From the NCBI GenBank assembly GCA_030149205.1, contig JASBSB010000007.1, forward strand, positions 1 through 64,000: a DNA stretch of 64,000 nt, written 5' to 3'. Position numbers and translations under genes: made by a program. Shown one piece after another: positions 35,629-44,528 of the stretch. The notes under the pieces were generated by a model, which was not told the DNA's origin, did no database searches, and saw only the letters and a list, made by a program, of their open reading frames with translations. This DNA comes from Candidatus Heimdallarchaeota archaeon (GTDB lineage Archaea; Asgardarchaeota; Heimdallarchaeia; Heimdallarchaeales; Kariarchaeaceae). Position 1 is the stretch's first letter, and each line of letters begins with the position of its first letter.

Positions 35629-37323
35629 ATGAATAAAACGCTACAAAGGTTTTATCTACATGGAAAACGATTTAGATTGGAATTGGGGCTTTCAATCCTT
35701 CTGAATACATTGTTCATGAGTTTAATCATTGGATTTTATCCGGGTGAGAAAGGTTTGGATCCCTTTGTTAAGCTATTACAGTCAACATTTCTCAAGGAGG
35801 TCATTAATCAAGCTGAGTTAAAGGCCAGTGCTCTTCTGTTTTGGACGGGATTGAGCTATGACATCTACTTCTACCTTTTGACTGCAATATTTGCAATTTT
35901 TATTGGTTCAAAAGTTATTCCTACAGGAGATCAGGCAGGTTCTGAGTATATTTTAGGAGCTAACTCCATCTCAATGCGAAGGTATTATCTTGAGAGTTCC
36001 CTCGTTGGTTTGGTTAATTTTCTAATAGGTGCCTTATTTGGTGCAGGGATTGTTTTAACTTTCCTTGTGTCAAATAATGTCTCAGCTGATCTATATGGTA
36101 GATTCTTGATACTCAATCTAATATTTTTAATTATAGCTTCCTTTTACTTTTCTTTAGCTCTGGTTTCATCAGTCTTTTCATTTTCAAAAAGCACAGGTGT
36201 GTTGGTTGGGTTTATCTATCTGATCTTTTCTTTTACCTGGCAATCTGTTGCTCCAGCTAGTCAACAATTTTCGGGATTGAAAGATCTTTCTCTGAAAGTT
36301 TATCTAACCTTCCCTGAACTACTTATCCGGGGAAATTTTGATGTAAGCAAACTACTGATTTCCACCTCCTTGGTTTTAGCTATATTCACTCTTGGTCTGT
36401 ATAAGATTCATTCGATTGAAATTAAGGAAGGTAGTTCCCCAATAACAAAGTTTAGGAAATTTTTATCAGCTAAATTTAGATTTTTGAATCTTCCTAGCAT
36501 TAATTTTGGGTATCCCAATTTTATTAAAAAGCGATTTCCATTGGCACAGGATCAATTTAATGCTGATTGGAAGTTTTTATCTATTTGGACATCCATTGTT
36601 CTTTTAACAAATTTGTCAAAGTTGGTTTCTTATCCAGGAGAGGCTGGTTTGAAGGACGCAATGGGTATATTCCTCAACAATCCAGCCTTAGGTGCACTGC
36701 TTAAAGGGAATGTCATAACCTATAATTACACAGGGTATGTTGAATTACAGATTTTTGCCTTGGTTTCAATCTTTTATGGGATCCCAGTCGCAATTATAAG
36801 TGCGAACATCCCCTCAAGAGATGCTCTGGGCGGATATGCAGACAGTATCTGGGCTAACAATGTCTCAGTTTACAAAGTCATGTCCACACGTGTCACGGTT
36901 ATGGTCATAGAGGTTAGCTTGATGTTACTAGCATCATTGGGGATAGCAGAATTTCTTCCCACTTTAACTGGATATCAATTAGATCTTAATATTCCAGAGT
37001 TATTGATTATTACAATCATTCTTTTTGTTGGCTTAGGGCTGTTAATTTCAGGTATTTCAATGATACCTCATATCAGATCAGGAAAGACCTGGGGTATTGC
37101 ATTTTATGTGCTCAGCTTATTAATTGATCTTATTGCAAATTCTAAGAGTGAGTGGAAGAATTTTCAGTACTTTTCTGTGCTGGGGTATTATGACCCAATT
37201 GGAGTGGCAAATGGAGCCGTGAGCTTTGGTTCTGCCCTTCTTTCTGTATCAGTTATTGCTCTTATCGGTTTGATAATTTTTATTGTTTCATTGATTAGAT
37301 TTAGCAAAAGAGATTTGGTTTAA
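35629..37323 (+). CDS. ABC transporter permease (about 12 membrane helices)
   Basis: The protein has 564 residues from the ATG at 35629, preceded by AGGTGAGAG. It appears to have two sets of about six hydrophobic helices, suggesting an internally duplicated ABC-2 type permease in one chain. Repeated features include SYPGEAGL and the related YPGEKGLDP in the two halves, after the first helix of each. That internal repeat supports duplication. It pairs with the ATPase gene 10 nt upstream. The substrate is unknown. The reading frame extends upstream into the ATPase gene, but the ribosome-binding site decides for 35629. Confidence 0.85.
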   Translation: MNKTLQRFYLHGKRFRLELGLSILLNTLFMSLIIGFYPGEKGLDPFVKLLQSTFLKEVINQAELKASALLFWTGLSYDIYFYLLTAIFAIFIGSKVIPTGDQAGSEYILGANSISMRRYYLESSLVGLVNFLIGALFGAGIVLTFLVSNNVSADLYGRFLILNLIFLIIASFYFSLALVSSVFSFSKSTGVLVGFIYLIFSFTWQSVAPASQQFSGLKDLSLKVYLTFPELLIRGNFDVSKLLISTSLVLAIFTLGLYKIHSIEIKEGSSPITKFRKFLSAKFRFLNLPSINFGYPNFIKKRFPLAQDQFNADWKFLSIWTSIVLLTNLSKLVSYPGEAGLKDAMGIFLNNPALGALLKGNVITYNYTGYVELQIFALVSIFYGIPVAIISANIPSRDALGGYADSIWANNVSVYKVMSTRVTVMVIEVSLMLLASLGIAEFLPTLTGYQLDLNIPELLIITIILFVGLGLLISGISMIPHIRSGKTWGIAFYVLSLLIDLIANSKSEWKNFQYFSVLGYYDPIGVANGAVSFGSALLSVSVIALIGLIIFIVSLIRFSKRDLV

Positions 37324-37367
37324 ATCTCTAGGGAAAATAAAATAAATTACAAATTTCTGGTTCATTT

Positions 37368-37449
37368 GAACCAATAGTGTAGAGGTAACATGGTGCGTTC
37401 GGGTTTTTGAAAAACGCACTGATCGGGGGTTCGAATCCCCCTTGGTTCA
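37368..37449 (+). tRNA. tRNA-Pro (CGG) with 10-nt anticodon-loop insertion
   Basis: The cloverleaf folds by eye: acceptor GAACCAA/TTGGTTC, D arm GTGT/ACAT, anticodon stem GTGCG/CGCAC, 5-nt variable loop, T arm GGGGG-TTCGAAT-CCCCC, discriminator A. The anticodon loop has 17 nt instead of 7. If the extra 10 nt form an intron at the canonical 37/38 site, the mature loop is TTCGGGA, giving anticodon CGG with G37, as expected for proline. Reading the TTG in the loop (glutamine) is the alternative. The last three bases (37447-37449) are also the stop codon of the minus-strand KH gene. CCA is not encoded. Confidence 0.85.
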
Positions 37450-38127
37450 TTCATCATATTTTTCGATCAGTTTTTCAAATGCCTTATCGATGAGTTTTTC
37501 CTCTTCCAAATCCTGTTCTTCAAATAAGAACTCTTGTTCTTCTGATTCTTTAGGATCGAGCCATATTTTCTCCTCTGCTTTCTTAATCTCCTTTCCTTTG
37601 TCAGTCAACATAGCATAGACATGTCCATGTTTAGCCCCATTAATCAGCATTATGATTGCTTCTTTAGCTAGGAGCAAGTTTTCATATTTACCGATAATTG
37701 AGACTGTGGAACCCATAATTACAATTGATGTTTTGGTTGCCGTCTCAATAAATCTTCTTGCTTTTCCATTTGTACCAATAAGTCTGGATTTGTACCGTTG
37801 CAATTTTTTGGGAGAAGCCTGAGCCATCTCTTTTAAGCTAATAACCTCTAGATGGTAATTATCATTATAAAGGAACATAGCCTTTTGTGGGGTGTACCCT
37901 CTGCTAATTGCCTTGATAACATATTGAGCCTTTAAAAAGAGGAGAGGGTCATAATTTTCGGATAATGGGATCAATTGAACCTCACCTGTTTCAGAATCAA
38001 TGTCCAGTTTAATTTGTCCTTTCTTTTCTAACTCCTTTTTTACTTTACCTTTTGGGCCGATGATTACACCTATTCGTGATTTAGGGATGAGTATCGAAAA
38101 CATTGAATCTGATTTTCGGTCGTTCAA
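37447..38127 (-). CDS. KH-domain RNA-binding protein (Pno1/Dim2-like)
   Basis: The 226-residue protein has two KH domains. The first has IPKSRIGVIIGPKGKVKKEL with a GPKG-type loop; the second has RLIGTNGKARRFIETATKTSIVI, a GTNGKAR loop. This is the archaeal Pno1/Krr1-type layout of small-subunit ribosome assembly factors. KAISRGYTPQKAMFL is the conserved linker helix. A charged C-terminus (EEQEFLFEEQDLEEE) follows. It sits beside Nog1, another ribosome-assembly factor, 43 nt downstream on the same strand. Its stop codon lies within the 3' end of the convergent tRNA gene. Confidence 0.9.
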   Translation of the reverse strand: MNDRKSDSMFSILIPKSRIGVIIGPKGKVKKELEKKGQIKLDIDSETGEVQLIPLSENYDPLLFLKAQYVIKAISRGYTPQKAMFLYNDNYHLEVISLKEMAQASPKKLQRYKSRLIGTNGKARRFIETATKTSIVIMGSTVSIIGKYENLLLAKEAIIMLINGAKHGHVYAMLTDKGKEIKKAEEKIWLDPKESEEQEFLFEEQDLEEEKLIDKAFEKLIEKYDE

Positions 38128-38169
38128 TAATTATTATTCTTCTTGATTCTTTTTAATTTATCTAAAGAA

Positions 38170-39342
38170 TCAATAAAAATCATTAAAATCTTCCAAAGTC
38201 TCACTCAGTGGAAGCTGGTCATTGGGGATGACAGGATCGCTTAATTTCTTGAATTTAGACTTTTGCAATATCTTGTCTTTGATGAGTTGATCAATTCGAG
38301 TAAGAACTTCTTTAATATCATCTTCCTTTAAACTTGAGATGAAAAGGAGTGATTCTGGTTCGATATCTAGTTCATTACTCTCAGTAAAGGTGAGTATTTT
38401 CTTCCTCAAGGGGTCTATTTCTGATGGGTTTAGTTTATCAACTTTGTTTACTACGATCAGTAATTCAGCCGTTGGATAGTACTCATAAAACTCTGCAATC
38501 AGGTTTAGTTGACCTTCAACAGGCACAGTGGCAGTATCGCTGGGATCAACAATGATTAATAAGATGTCACTGATGTGTTTTAAAGCAGCAATTGCTAACA
38601 GTTCAATCTCATTCCTGTTCTCAAGTGACCTATCCAGTAAACCGGGGGTATCACAGAATTGAACCTGTAAGAAAGAAAGCTTTTTATGACCAAAGATAAG
38701 CCTTTTGGTAGTAAATGGGTATGCTCCAATTTGGGGTTTTCCTGAGGTTGCAGATCTGACAAATGATGACTTTCCCACATTTGGAACACCCGCAACAACT
38801 ACGGTGGGTAGGGTGGGATTAAAGCCAGGCAGTGGTACTAAAAGCTCACGTGCCTCTTGTATAACCAGGAGATGAGGTTCGGCCCTATAGATTATGCTAG
38901 AGAATCTTCCGAAAGCTTCTCCTCTGAGGTCAATGACCTGAGCCTTTTTCTTTGCAGAATTAAATCTATCGTTTATATCCCTTTCTACCTCTCGTATTGT
39001 GGCAATCGTCCCGTATAACCCCCCAAGAGCTTTTTTCAATCTATCTGAACCATTCCCCATTTGATCATCGGCCAGAAGAACCTTAACAAGTTCTATGTAA
39101 AAAGGATGAACCATATCAATTGAAGGGAATTGATCAACTATTCGATTTAGTCTGTCTGCAAGCACGTTGGCAGCAGTGTTGACCCTGTTTCGGTCATGCT
39201 CCTTTTTCTTGGTAAATGGATCACTCCCCCTCATTTGAGGTGGAGCTATATTCATTGCCCTGTTAAAGGCAATATCTAGGAGTTCTTGCGGAGATTCAAC
39301 AGGGAATATTTTGGCAAAGGGGTTATCGAAAGAATTTATCAT
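38170..39342 (-). CDS. Nog1-family GTPase
   Basis: The 390-residue protein is an Obg/Nog1-type GTPase: a helical N-terminal domain (1-170), G1 GVPNVGKSS (185-193), G3 DTPGL in FCDTPGLLDRS, G4 VNKVDKL, and a helical C-terminal tail. Nog1 binds the large ribosomal subunit during assembly. It is 42 nt upstream of the Pno1-like gene in the same direction, consistent with a ribosome-biogenesis operon. The 43-nt gap from the TrmB-like gene upstream suggests those three may be co-transcribed. Confidence 0.93.
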   Translation of the reverse strand: MINSFDNPFAKIFPVESPQELLDIAFNRAMNIAPPQMRGSDPFTKKKEHDRNRVNTAANVLADRLNRIVDQFPSIDMVHPFYIELVKVLLADDQMGNGSDRLKKALGGLYGTIATIREVERDINDRFNSAKKKAQVIDLRGEAFGRFSSIIYRAEPHLLVIQEARELLVPLPGFNPTLPTVVVAGVPNVGKSSFVRSATSGKPQIGAYPFTTKRLIFGHKKLSFLQVQFCDTPGLLDRSLENRNEIELLAIAALKHISDILLIIVDPSDTATVPVEGQLNLIAEFYEYYPTAELLIVVNKVDKLNPSEIDPLRKKILTFTESNELDIEPESLLFISSLKEDDIKEVLTRIDQLIKDKILQKSKFKKLSDPVIPNDQLPLSETLEDFNDFY

Positions 39343-39385
39343 AATTATAGGTTTTCTGCTAATCTATTAAATTAAAGGATAGCTT

Positions 39386-40276
39386 TCACTCGTCAATTTT
39401 AGACTCAGGTAGTACCTTAAGTTTAGAAACCAGAGATTCGATCAACAGAGGCTTTTCAGAGACTATGGCAAATTTCTCTAGGGATCGATGATAAATTTCC
39501 ATCACCTGAGATGTGTCTCTGATCATGTAAGTGATTGTGTTTGGGAGGACATTTGAATAGATTTTGAATAGATTGATCTCATTGAAGGATTTTATTCTTT
39601 CCCAATAGTCAGATTGTTGTCTCAGTTCATAATCTGTAAAGACTAAATTATCGAGATTTATGTTACTTCCAAGTTTTTTCAGATGAATGACATATCGAGG
39701 AGGAAGAATAAGCAGAACCCTAACTCTACGTTCCAAAGTTTCCAAAGCAACACGAAGCACGTTTGAAAGGGAGAAATATGACAGAAGTGGTTCAGTAACA
39801 AAGAGATAAAGAATCTGTTGACATTGGTTTGTAAATGAAAAAATATGGGATCTAAGATTTTCTGATTTGATGAAATAGTCAAATTCTTGAAGTTCTACAG
39901 ATGAGTCCCTCCAAAACTTGGTTTCTAATCCTTTAATTTTCTCCAATTTTTCGTTGTTTGCATTCTGTATCTCTTTGAGCTTTTCTGATATAAAATCAGA
40001 AATTGCTCTTAGAGAGCGTATGCTATATTTATTAGGTCTACCTCCTTCAGATACCAACAATTCCAGACTGACAAATTTCTTTAAAGCTGGATAGATTTTT
40101 GAATCGGGTACCTGTAAAATAAAGGATAGTTCTTTTCCTGTAATTTTAGGAGTTAAAAAGAGTTGTGAGAGAATCTTAGCTTCAACCCTTGTAAAAAAGG
40201 AGAAAGATATTAGCAAATCAAATATCTCCTCTTGTATTAGCTCTTGATTAACTAATGTGCCAGTATCATTACTCAC
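39386..40276 (-). CDS. TrmB-like transcriptional regulator
   Basis: The 296-residue protein begins with a TrmB-type winged helix (about 18-100; FFTRVEAKILSQLFLTPKI, then QVPDSKIYPALKKFVSLELLVSEGGRPNKY), a short coiled coil (IQNANNEKLEKIKGLETKFW), and an alpha-beta C-terminal domain with strands such as RVRVLLILPP. TrmB regulators sense small ligands such as sugars. It is divergent from the ESCRT cluster (176 bp apart), so it could influence both that cluster and the Nog1/Pno1 genes; that is inference from position. Confidence 0.8.
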   Translation of the reverse strand: MSNDTGTLVNQELIQEEIFDLLISFSFFTRVEAKILSQLFLTPKITGKELSFILQVPDSKIYPALKKFVSLELLVSEGGRPNKYSIRSLRAISDFISEKLKEIQNANNEKLEKIKGLETKFWRDSSVELQEFDYFIKSENLRSHIFSFTNQCQQILYLFVTEPLLSYFSLSNVLRVALETLERRVRVLLILPPRYVIHLKKLGSNINLDNLVFTDYELRQQSDYWERIKSFNEINLFKIYSNVLPNTITYMIRDTSQVMEIYHRSLEKFAIVSEKPLLIESLVSKLKVLPESKIDE

Positions 40277-40452
40277 AGCAATTTATTCTATAGTTCTTAA
40301 TTATTAAATCTGAGCCTCATTTTCATGGAGATTCGGTAAGTTTGTATGTGTGATAAATTAGCGTGCTTTTGCTAGTTTTAGCTCGCGGATATTCTTTTGT
40401 AATTGTACAAGTTTATTAATCTGGTCTACTATATTGAGATTAGGTTTAGAGA

Positions 40453-41199
40453 ATGGTGGATCCCCTCAAAATTCTAGAAGAAGAGAAGACATACCTTCAA
40501 AATAATGAACCTACCTTTAATCAGTCAGATGCCACAGGGAGAGTATTCACTGGAAAGGTAGGCAGGCTTCAATCTGGAGAAGATATACAAGTTCAAATTA
40601 CCTTTCCTGATTTTTATCCGATTGAAAAGCCAATTATTAAGGTATTAACTGATATGGAGCATCCAAATGTGAATACTAATTCATCCTTAGATCTTGCAAT
40701 ACTTGACTACTGGGAACCAGACTTCAGGATAAAGAATGTTCTTGGGGATGTAAGGAGACTGTTTATCAGGAGTAAAAAGGTCATAAAAATCAAGCCACAA
40801 AAAAGTGTAGAGCCGGTTTCGGTAAATCCACAAACGATTCAGTTGGTAGGGGAAATTGAGACCCTACAGAGACAAATTACAGAACTTGATAAGCAGATTC
40901 AGGAGAAGAAAATTACTGTAATGAATAAACAAGGAGTATCCGTACAGTCTGCAATTAAGGTCTCATTAAAGGATGAGTTGGATTGTGAATTTCATGCTTT
41001 GAATGACCTGTTGGAACTCTTAGATTATAAATTTGAGGACGCTGAAATTGATCAGACAGATTATTTCAGGTTGTATAAGCACTACACAAAGGAACACTAT
41101 AAGCTTTCTGAACAGTTGAAAAGCTTAAATTCCGAAAAACAGGAGAACGAAGAATATGTCGTATCAAACAAGAAAGAAAAAAGACTCATTAGATCTTAG
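40453..41199 (+). CDS. Vps23/TSG101-like ESCRT-I protein with UEV domain
   Basis: The 248-residue protein opens with a ubiquitin-conjugating-enzyme-like (UEV) domain of about 105 residues: GRVFTGKVGRL, IQVQITFPDFYPIEKP, and HPNVNTN (HPN at 70-72). The position of the E2 catalytic cysteine is D80, so it should bind rather than transfer ubiquitin, as TSG101 does. A coiled coil (about 125-160) follows, then a helical part (ELDCEFHALNDLLELLDYKF) like the steadiness box. ESCRT-I recruits ubiquitylated cargo and links to ESCRT-II. The first gene of the cluster; the Vps28 gene overlaps its end by 44 nt. Confidence 0.9.
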   Translation: MVDPLKILEEEKTYLQNNEPTFNQSDATGRVFTGKVGRLQSGEDIQVQITFPDFYPIEKPIIKVLTDMEHPNVNTNSSLDLAILDYWEPDFRIKNVLGDVRRLFIRSKKVIKIKPQKSVEPVSVNPQTIQLVGEIETLQRQITELDKQIQEKKITVMNKQGVSVQSAIKVSLKDELDCEFHALNDLLELLDYKFEDAEIDQTDYFRLYKHYTKEHYKLSEQLKSLNSEKQENEEYVVSNKKEKRLIRS

Positions 41200-41785
41200 A
41201 GCGGATTTATACTCTGCAATTGCCACAATGGACAAATTAAGTTCACATTTTGACAAGGGAATGGTTGAGGAGACCCTTTATAGAAGACAGTTGAAATCTG
41301 CGATATCTACAGTATTTAAGGCGCAACATGAGTTAGAACAGGATGGTTTTGATATAAATCAATTCATTGAAGAAAACTCCTTAGAAAGCAAATTCCCTAA
41401 CGGGATGAAGAGATTGAATCTGATGGAGGGATTGGAATCAGACGAAGAGACAACTTTATCGCTTGATACCTTGAAAAAGCTCCCTGAGAAGACTGCGGAT
41501 TTTGTTGCTCATTCAATAGAGTTGATTGATCTATTAAGATTAAAATCACTTGCCAGGGTAGAGTTGATAGTACCCCTGTTGGATGAACTTTACAATGTGG
41601 TCTTGAAATTCCCTACTATGGGGTCTGAACATTGGACAGCAGTTGAAATTAGAGGATGGAGAGATGTTTTGGTTGATGAACCACCAAGTAAGGTACTCTC
41701 AGAAGAAGATGTTGAGAGACTTGAATTTGAGGTATCAAGATGGCTCAATGAATTCAGAACCAATATTAAAAATCTTGAAGTGTGA
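41156..41785 (+). CDS. vps28: Vps28-like ESCRT-I subunit
   Basis: The 209-residue protein matches Vps28. The N-terminal helical hairpin reads LRADLYSAIATMDKLSSHF and YRRQLKSAISTVFKA. The C-terminal four-helix domain (about 115-205) reads TADFVAHSIELIDLLRLKS, VPLLDELYNVV, VEIRGWRDVL and LEFEVSRWLNEFRTNI. The N-terminal part binds Vps23 and the C-terminal part ESCRT-II. A GGAGAA site upstream of the ATG at 41156 supports the start inside the Vps23-like gene, a 44-nt overlap that suggests coupled translation of partner subunits. Confidence 0.9.
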   Translation: MSYQTRKKKDSLDLRADLYSAIATMDKLSSHFDKGMVEETLYRRQLKSAISTVFKAQHELEQDGFDINQFIEENSLESKFPNGMKRLNLMEGLESDEETTLSLDTLKKLPEKTADFVAHSIELIDLLRLKSLARVELIVPLLDELYNVVLKFPTMGSEHWTAVEIRGWRDVLVDEPPSKVLSEEDVERLEFEVSRWLNEFRTNIKNLEV

Positions 41786-41791
41786 AGTCCC

Positions 41792-42511
41792 ATGGGTTTA
41801 AGAGACATTGAACGTAAGATACGCATCAAGAGTGCATTTCAACAAAAAGAAGGAGAGCTTCTTTTAGAGGAGCTTGATCAACTGATTAAGAACTATAAAA
41901 TTTTGGAAAAGCAGCTTAAATCATTTGAGAAGAAACATAAAAAGGATATTAAGGAGAACAAGGAATACTACCAAAAAATAAGTGAGTTAAGACGTGAGCT
42001 TGGATTACCTGAAGAGATTGGTGTGTATGACTGGAAGGAATCACCCAGTTTCATGGACAAGATCACTGGCAAGGGGTATTTTAACCAGCTTGCTCAAGAG
42101 ATATTAGAAGTTGGTAAATCAAGTGTAAGAGACTCTGGTGGGTTAGTATCACTGGCAGAGTTGGTTTTAAGGGTAAATAAAGTCAGACCTGGAAAGTTGG
42201 TTTCTCCGCAAGATGTAGTCAGAGCAGTTGAAAGTCTGGATAAGAATGGCTTGATATCAGGGATCAGAGAGCTTGAGTCTGGTGTAAAATTAGTGGAGTT
42301 TGTTAGTGTAAGTCTTTCACCAGATCAGGAGAAAGTCTTTAGTCTCGCTTCTCGAACCGGATTTATCACCATGGAACAACTCATTCTCAAATCTAAATGG
42401 CCTCTGGAAAGAGCAAAAAGGGTATTAGATGACCTGGTTGAAGATGGGATAGCTTTGATAGATGAAACCTATTCCGAGGGAACAAAATATTGGTTCCCAT
42501 CATTAGGATAA
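41792..42511 (+). CDS. vps22: Vps22/36-like ESCRT-II subunit (EAP30 domain)
   Basis: The 239-residue protein has an N-terminal charged coiled coil (about 15-75), then two winged-helix domains of the EAP30/SNF8 type: GGLVSLAELVLRVNKVRPGKL, VSPQDVVRAVESLDKNGLI, and the second with SRTGFITMEQLILKSKWPLERAKRVLDDLVEDG, ending KYWFPSL. ESCRT-II is a scaffold that nucleates ESCRT-III on membranes. With the Vps25-like gene it would complete ESCRT-II here. Only one EAP30 gene is seen, against two (Vps22 and Vps36) in eukaryotes. It starts 6 nt after the Vps28 gene. Confidence 0.9.
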   Translation: MGLRDIERKIRIKSAFQQKEGELLLEELDQLIKNYKILEKQLKSFEKKHKKDIKENKEYYQKISELRRELGLPEEIGVYDWKESPSFMDKITGKGYFNQLAQEILEVGKSSVRDSGGLVSLAELVLRVNKVRPGKLVSPQDVVRAVESLDKNGLISGIRELESGVKLVEFVSVSLSPDQEKVFSLASRTGFITMEQLILKSKWPLERAKRVLDDLVEDGIALIDETYSEGTKYWFPSLG

Positions 42512-42594
42512 AAAACGATTTTTACTCATTCACATCCATTAAATTAAGAAAGAATTAAATTAGACTTTGTTCATATTGATATTAGGAGTTTTCT

Positions 42595-43740
42595 GTGAGC
42601 ACCAATCTTTATGCAAGAGCCCAATTACTGGCACAGTCTGCCGTTCAGGCAGATAATGCCGGAGACCATGGAACAGCCCTCTCAAAGTACTTACAGGCAG
42701 CGGAAATACTGTTAGAGATGGCTAAATACACAAACAACCCCCGATTGGTTCAGACATATGAGGGGAGAGCACAGTCATATATTGACAGGGCGAAGATGTT
42801 AAAGAAGCTGAAAACCGAAAAACCTCGGAAGGCTAAATCTCAATCTGATGAGGATGACGACGAGATAAATTCAACGATAGAGGAAGCCATCCTATCTACC
42901 AAACCGGATGTCACGTTAACTGATGTTGCTGGTTTAGCAGATGTCAAAACAGCCTTACGAGAGGCAATAGTGTTACCTCTTATGAGACCAGATCTATTCA
43001 CAGGAGCAAGAAGACCATGGAAGGGGATCTTGTTATTTGGACCACCTGGGTGTGGAAAGACATTAATTGCAAAGGCAACCGCTGGAGATATAGAAGCAAC
43101 ATTTTTTAATGTATCAGCTGCAAATTTGGTGAGCAAGTGGTTAGGGGAGTCTGAGAAACTTGTGAAAAAACTTTACGATATGGCTGTTGAGAAACAACCA
43201 AGTATTATTTTTATTGACGAGATAGATTCTCTTACCCAATCCAGAGGTGGTACAGGAGAGAATGATGCTATGAGACGTATCAAGACTCAGCTTTTGACAA
43301 GTATGGAGGGGTTAACAAGTTCTTCAGACCAGAGGGTTGTAACAATTGGAGCTACAAACATACCTTGGGAAATTGACACAGCGTTCAGAAGAAGGTTTGA
43401 AAGGAGGATATTTGTTCCAGTTCCTGATTTGGCAGCTCGAAGAAAGATTTTTGAGTTGAACACTGAGGGCATCAAATTAGATTCCTCTGTTGATTTTGAT
43501 CAATTAAGTGCTCTCACAGAGGAATATTCTGGTTCTGATATTGCCAACATCTGTCGAGAGGCCATTTTTATCCCAATTAGAGAATTAGATACCAGTGGAG
43601 CATTCAAGGATAAATCCATTAAGGCCAGGGATGTCACTCAACAAGACTTTCTTAGTGCTTTAAACAACGTTAAAGCCTCAGTTAGTCAACGAGAGCTGAA
43701 ACGGTTTGTTGACTGGAATGAGGAATATGGGGCTGGTTAA
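42595..43740 (+). CDS. vps4: Vps4 AAA ATPase
   Basis: The 381-residue protein is Vps4. Residues 1-75 are a three-helix MIT domain that would bind ESCRT-III tails, followed by an acidic linker. The AAA module has Walker A GPPGCGKT (149-156), pore loop KWLGES (181-186), Walker B IIFIDEID (204-211), and FRRRFERRIF as arginine fingers. The C-terminus (DFLSALNNVKASVS, then DWNEEYGAG) matches the Vps4 end helix. It disassembles ESCRT-III filaments. The start is GTG at 42595 with TAGGAG upstream. It lies between ESCRT-II subunit genes and 2 nt before vps25. Confidence 0.95.
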   Translation: MSTNLYARAQLLAQSAVQADNAGDHGTALSKYLQAAEILLEMAKYTNNPRLVQTYEGRAQSYIDRAKMLKKLKTEKPRKAKSQSDEDDDEINSTIEEAILSTKPDVTLTDVAGLADVKTALREAIVLPLMRPDLFTGARRPWKGILLFGPPGCGKTLIAKATAGDIEATFFNVSAANLVSKWLGESEKLVKKLYDMAVEKQPSIIFIDEIDSLTQSRGGTGENDAMRRIKTQLLTSMEGLTSSSDQRVVTIGATNIPWEIDTAFRRRFERRIFVPVPDLAARRKIFELNTEGIKLDSSVDFDQLSALTEEYSGSDIANICREAIFIPIRELDTSGAFKDKSIKARDVTQQDFLSALNNVKASVSQRELKRFVDWNEEYGAG

Positions 43741-43742
43741 CT

Positions 43743-44432
43743 ATGTCCATAAGAGAAAAGGTGAGGAAGAAGCAAGAGGAGCTAAAAGAGGATTCGGCAC
43801 CCAGTATCGTTGAGGAGAAAATAGAGGAGAAGACATCTACAGAGGGTACAAAAACCAAACCAGAGAAAGTGGAGAAGAAAGAATCAAAGACTGAGAATCA
43901 AGAAATCAAAGAACTCTCTTTTGAGGATACGCTCCCCGCATGGGTAAACAAGCCTTGGATGTTTGTGACTCCAAAAAAAGAGGCTCAAAAGGACTCATGG
44001 GTTGATTCTTGGAAACTTGTGATATTGGATTTTAGCAAATTTTACACGCAACACATCATTAACATCTATGAGGTAAGGAAGAAACACCCGTTTACTCATA
44101 AGGACACTAAACGTTCCCTGAAAGATGATCAGCTCGTATTTATAATTGATAAAATGCAGGAAGAAGGTTTGGCCAAATGGTTATCCTCAAAAAAAATTCG
44201 GGCCCGAATCTATTACAAAACTATTGAGCAGTGGGCAGAAGAGATATACAATGATTTGTTTGAGAGTGGAAAACTTGTGGAGGTATTAACTTTGCAAGAA
44301 TTTAAGCTGATGAACAAAGAATGGAGTAACCTTCCAGATGCTGACTTTCAAGAGATATTTAAACTATTTGTAGAGGCAAAAAAGGCAAAGTACGTGACAA
44401 AAGAAAGAGATACTATTCAGTTCATATTTTGA
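43743..44432 (+). CDS. vps25: Vps25-like ESCRT-II subunit
   Basis: The 229-residue protein has a lysine/glutamate-rich N-terminal tail (1-55) and then a Vps25-like body of two winged helices: LPAWVNKPWMFVTPKKEAQ, DSWKLVILDFSKFY, LKDDQLVFIIDKMQEEGLAKWL and EVLTLQEFKLMNK. Vps25 links ESCRT-II to ESCRT-III. Aromatic residues before the first winged helix (PWMF) resemble the Vps25 PPF-type motif that docks on Vps22/36. It begins 2 nt after the vps4 stop. The charged tail is not part of the eukaryotic protein. Confidence 0.82.
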   Translation: MSIREKVRKKQEELKEDSAPSIVEEKIEEKTSTEGTKTKPEKVEKKESKTENQEIKELSFEDTLPAWVNKPWMFVTPKKEAQKDSWVDSWKLVILDFSKFYTQHIINIYEVRKKHPFTHKDTKRSLKDDQLVFIIDKMQEEGLAKWLSSKKIRARIYYKTIEQWAEEIYNDLFESGKLVEVLTLQEFKLMNKEWSNLPDADFQEIFKLFVEAKKAKYVTKERDTIQFIF

Positions 44433-44477
44433 GTCATGAATATAGTAATATAAATGGTCAACTATCTCTAATAAAAA

Positions 44478-44491
44478 GAAACCTTATTTAA
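44478..44491 (+). promoter_or_regulatory. BRE/TATA promoter of the ESCRT-III pair
   Basis: GAAACCTTATTTAA lies 38-51 nt before the TTG start of the first ESCRT-III gene, in a 96-nt gap. It looks like a BRE plus TATA element. A start site about 25 nt downstream would leave a short leader containing the GAGGT ribosome-binding site. It suggests the two ESCRT-III genes can be expressed apart from the upstream genes. Confidence 0.45.
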
Positions 44492-44528
44492 GTTGAGAGT
44501 ATATTATTAATTACAGAGGTAAATTAAC

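Noticed and set aside
37408..37412. Glutamine anticodon TTG in the tRNA at 37368
   Set aside because: Reading TTG requires an odd intron placement upstream of the anticodon; the canonical 37/38 position gives CGG with U33 and G37, as in proline tRNAs.
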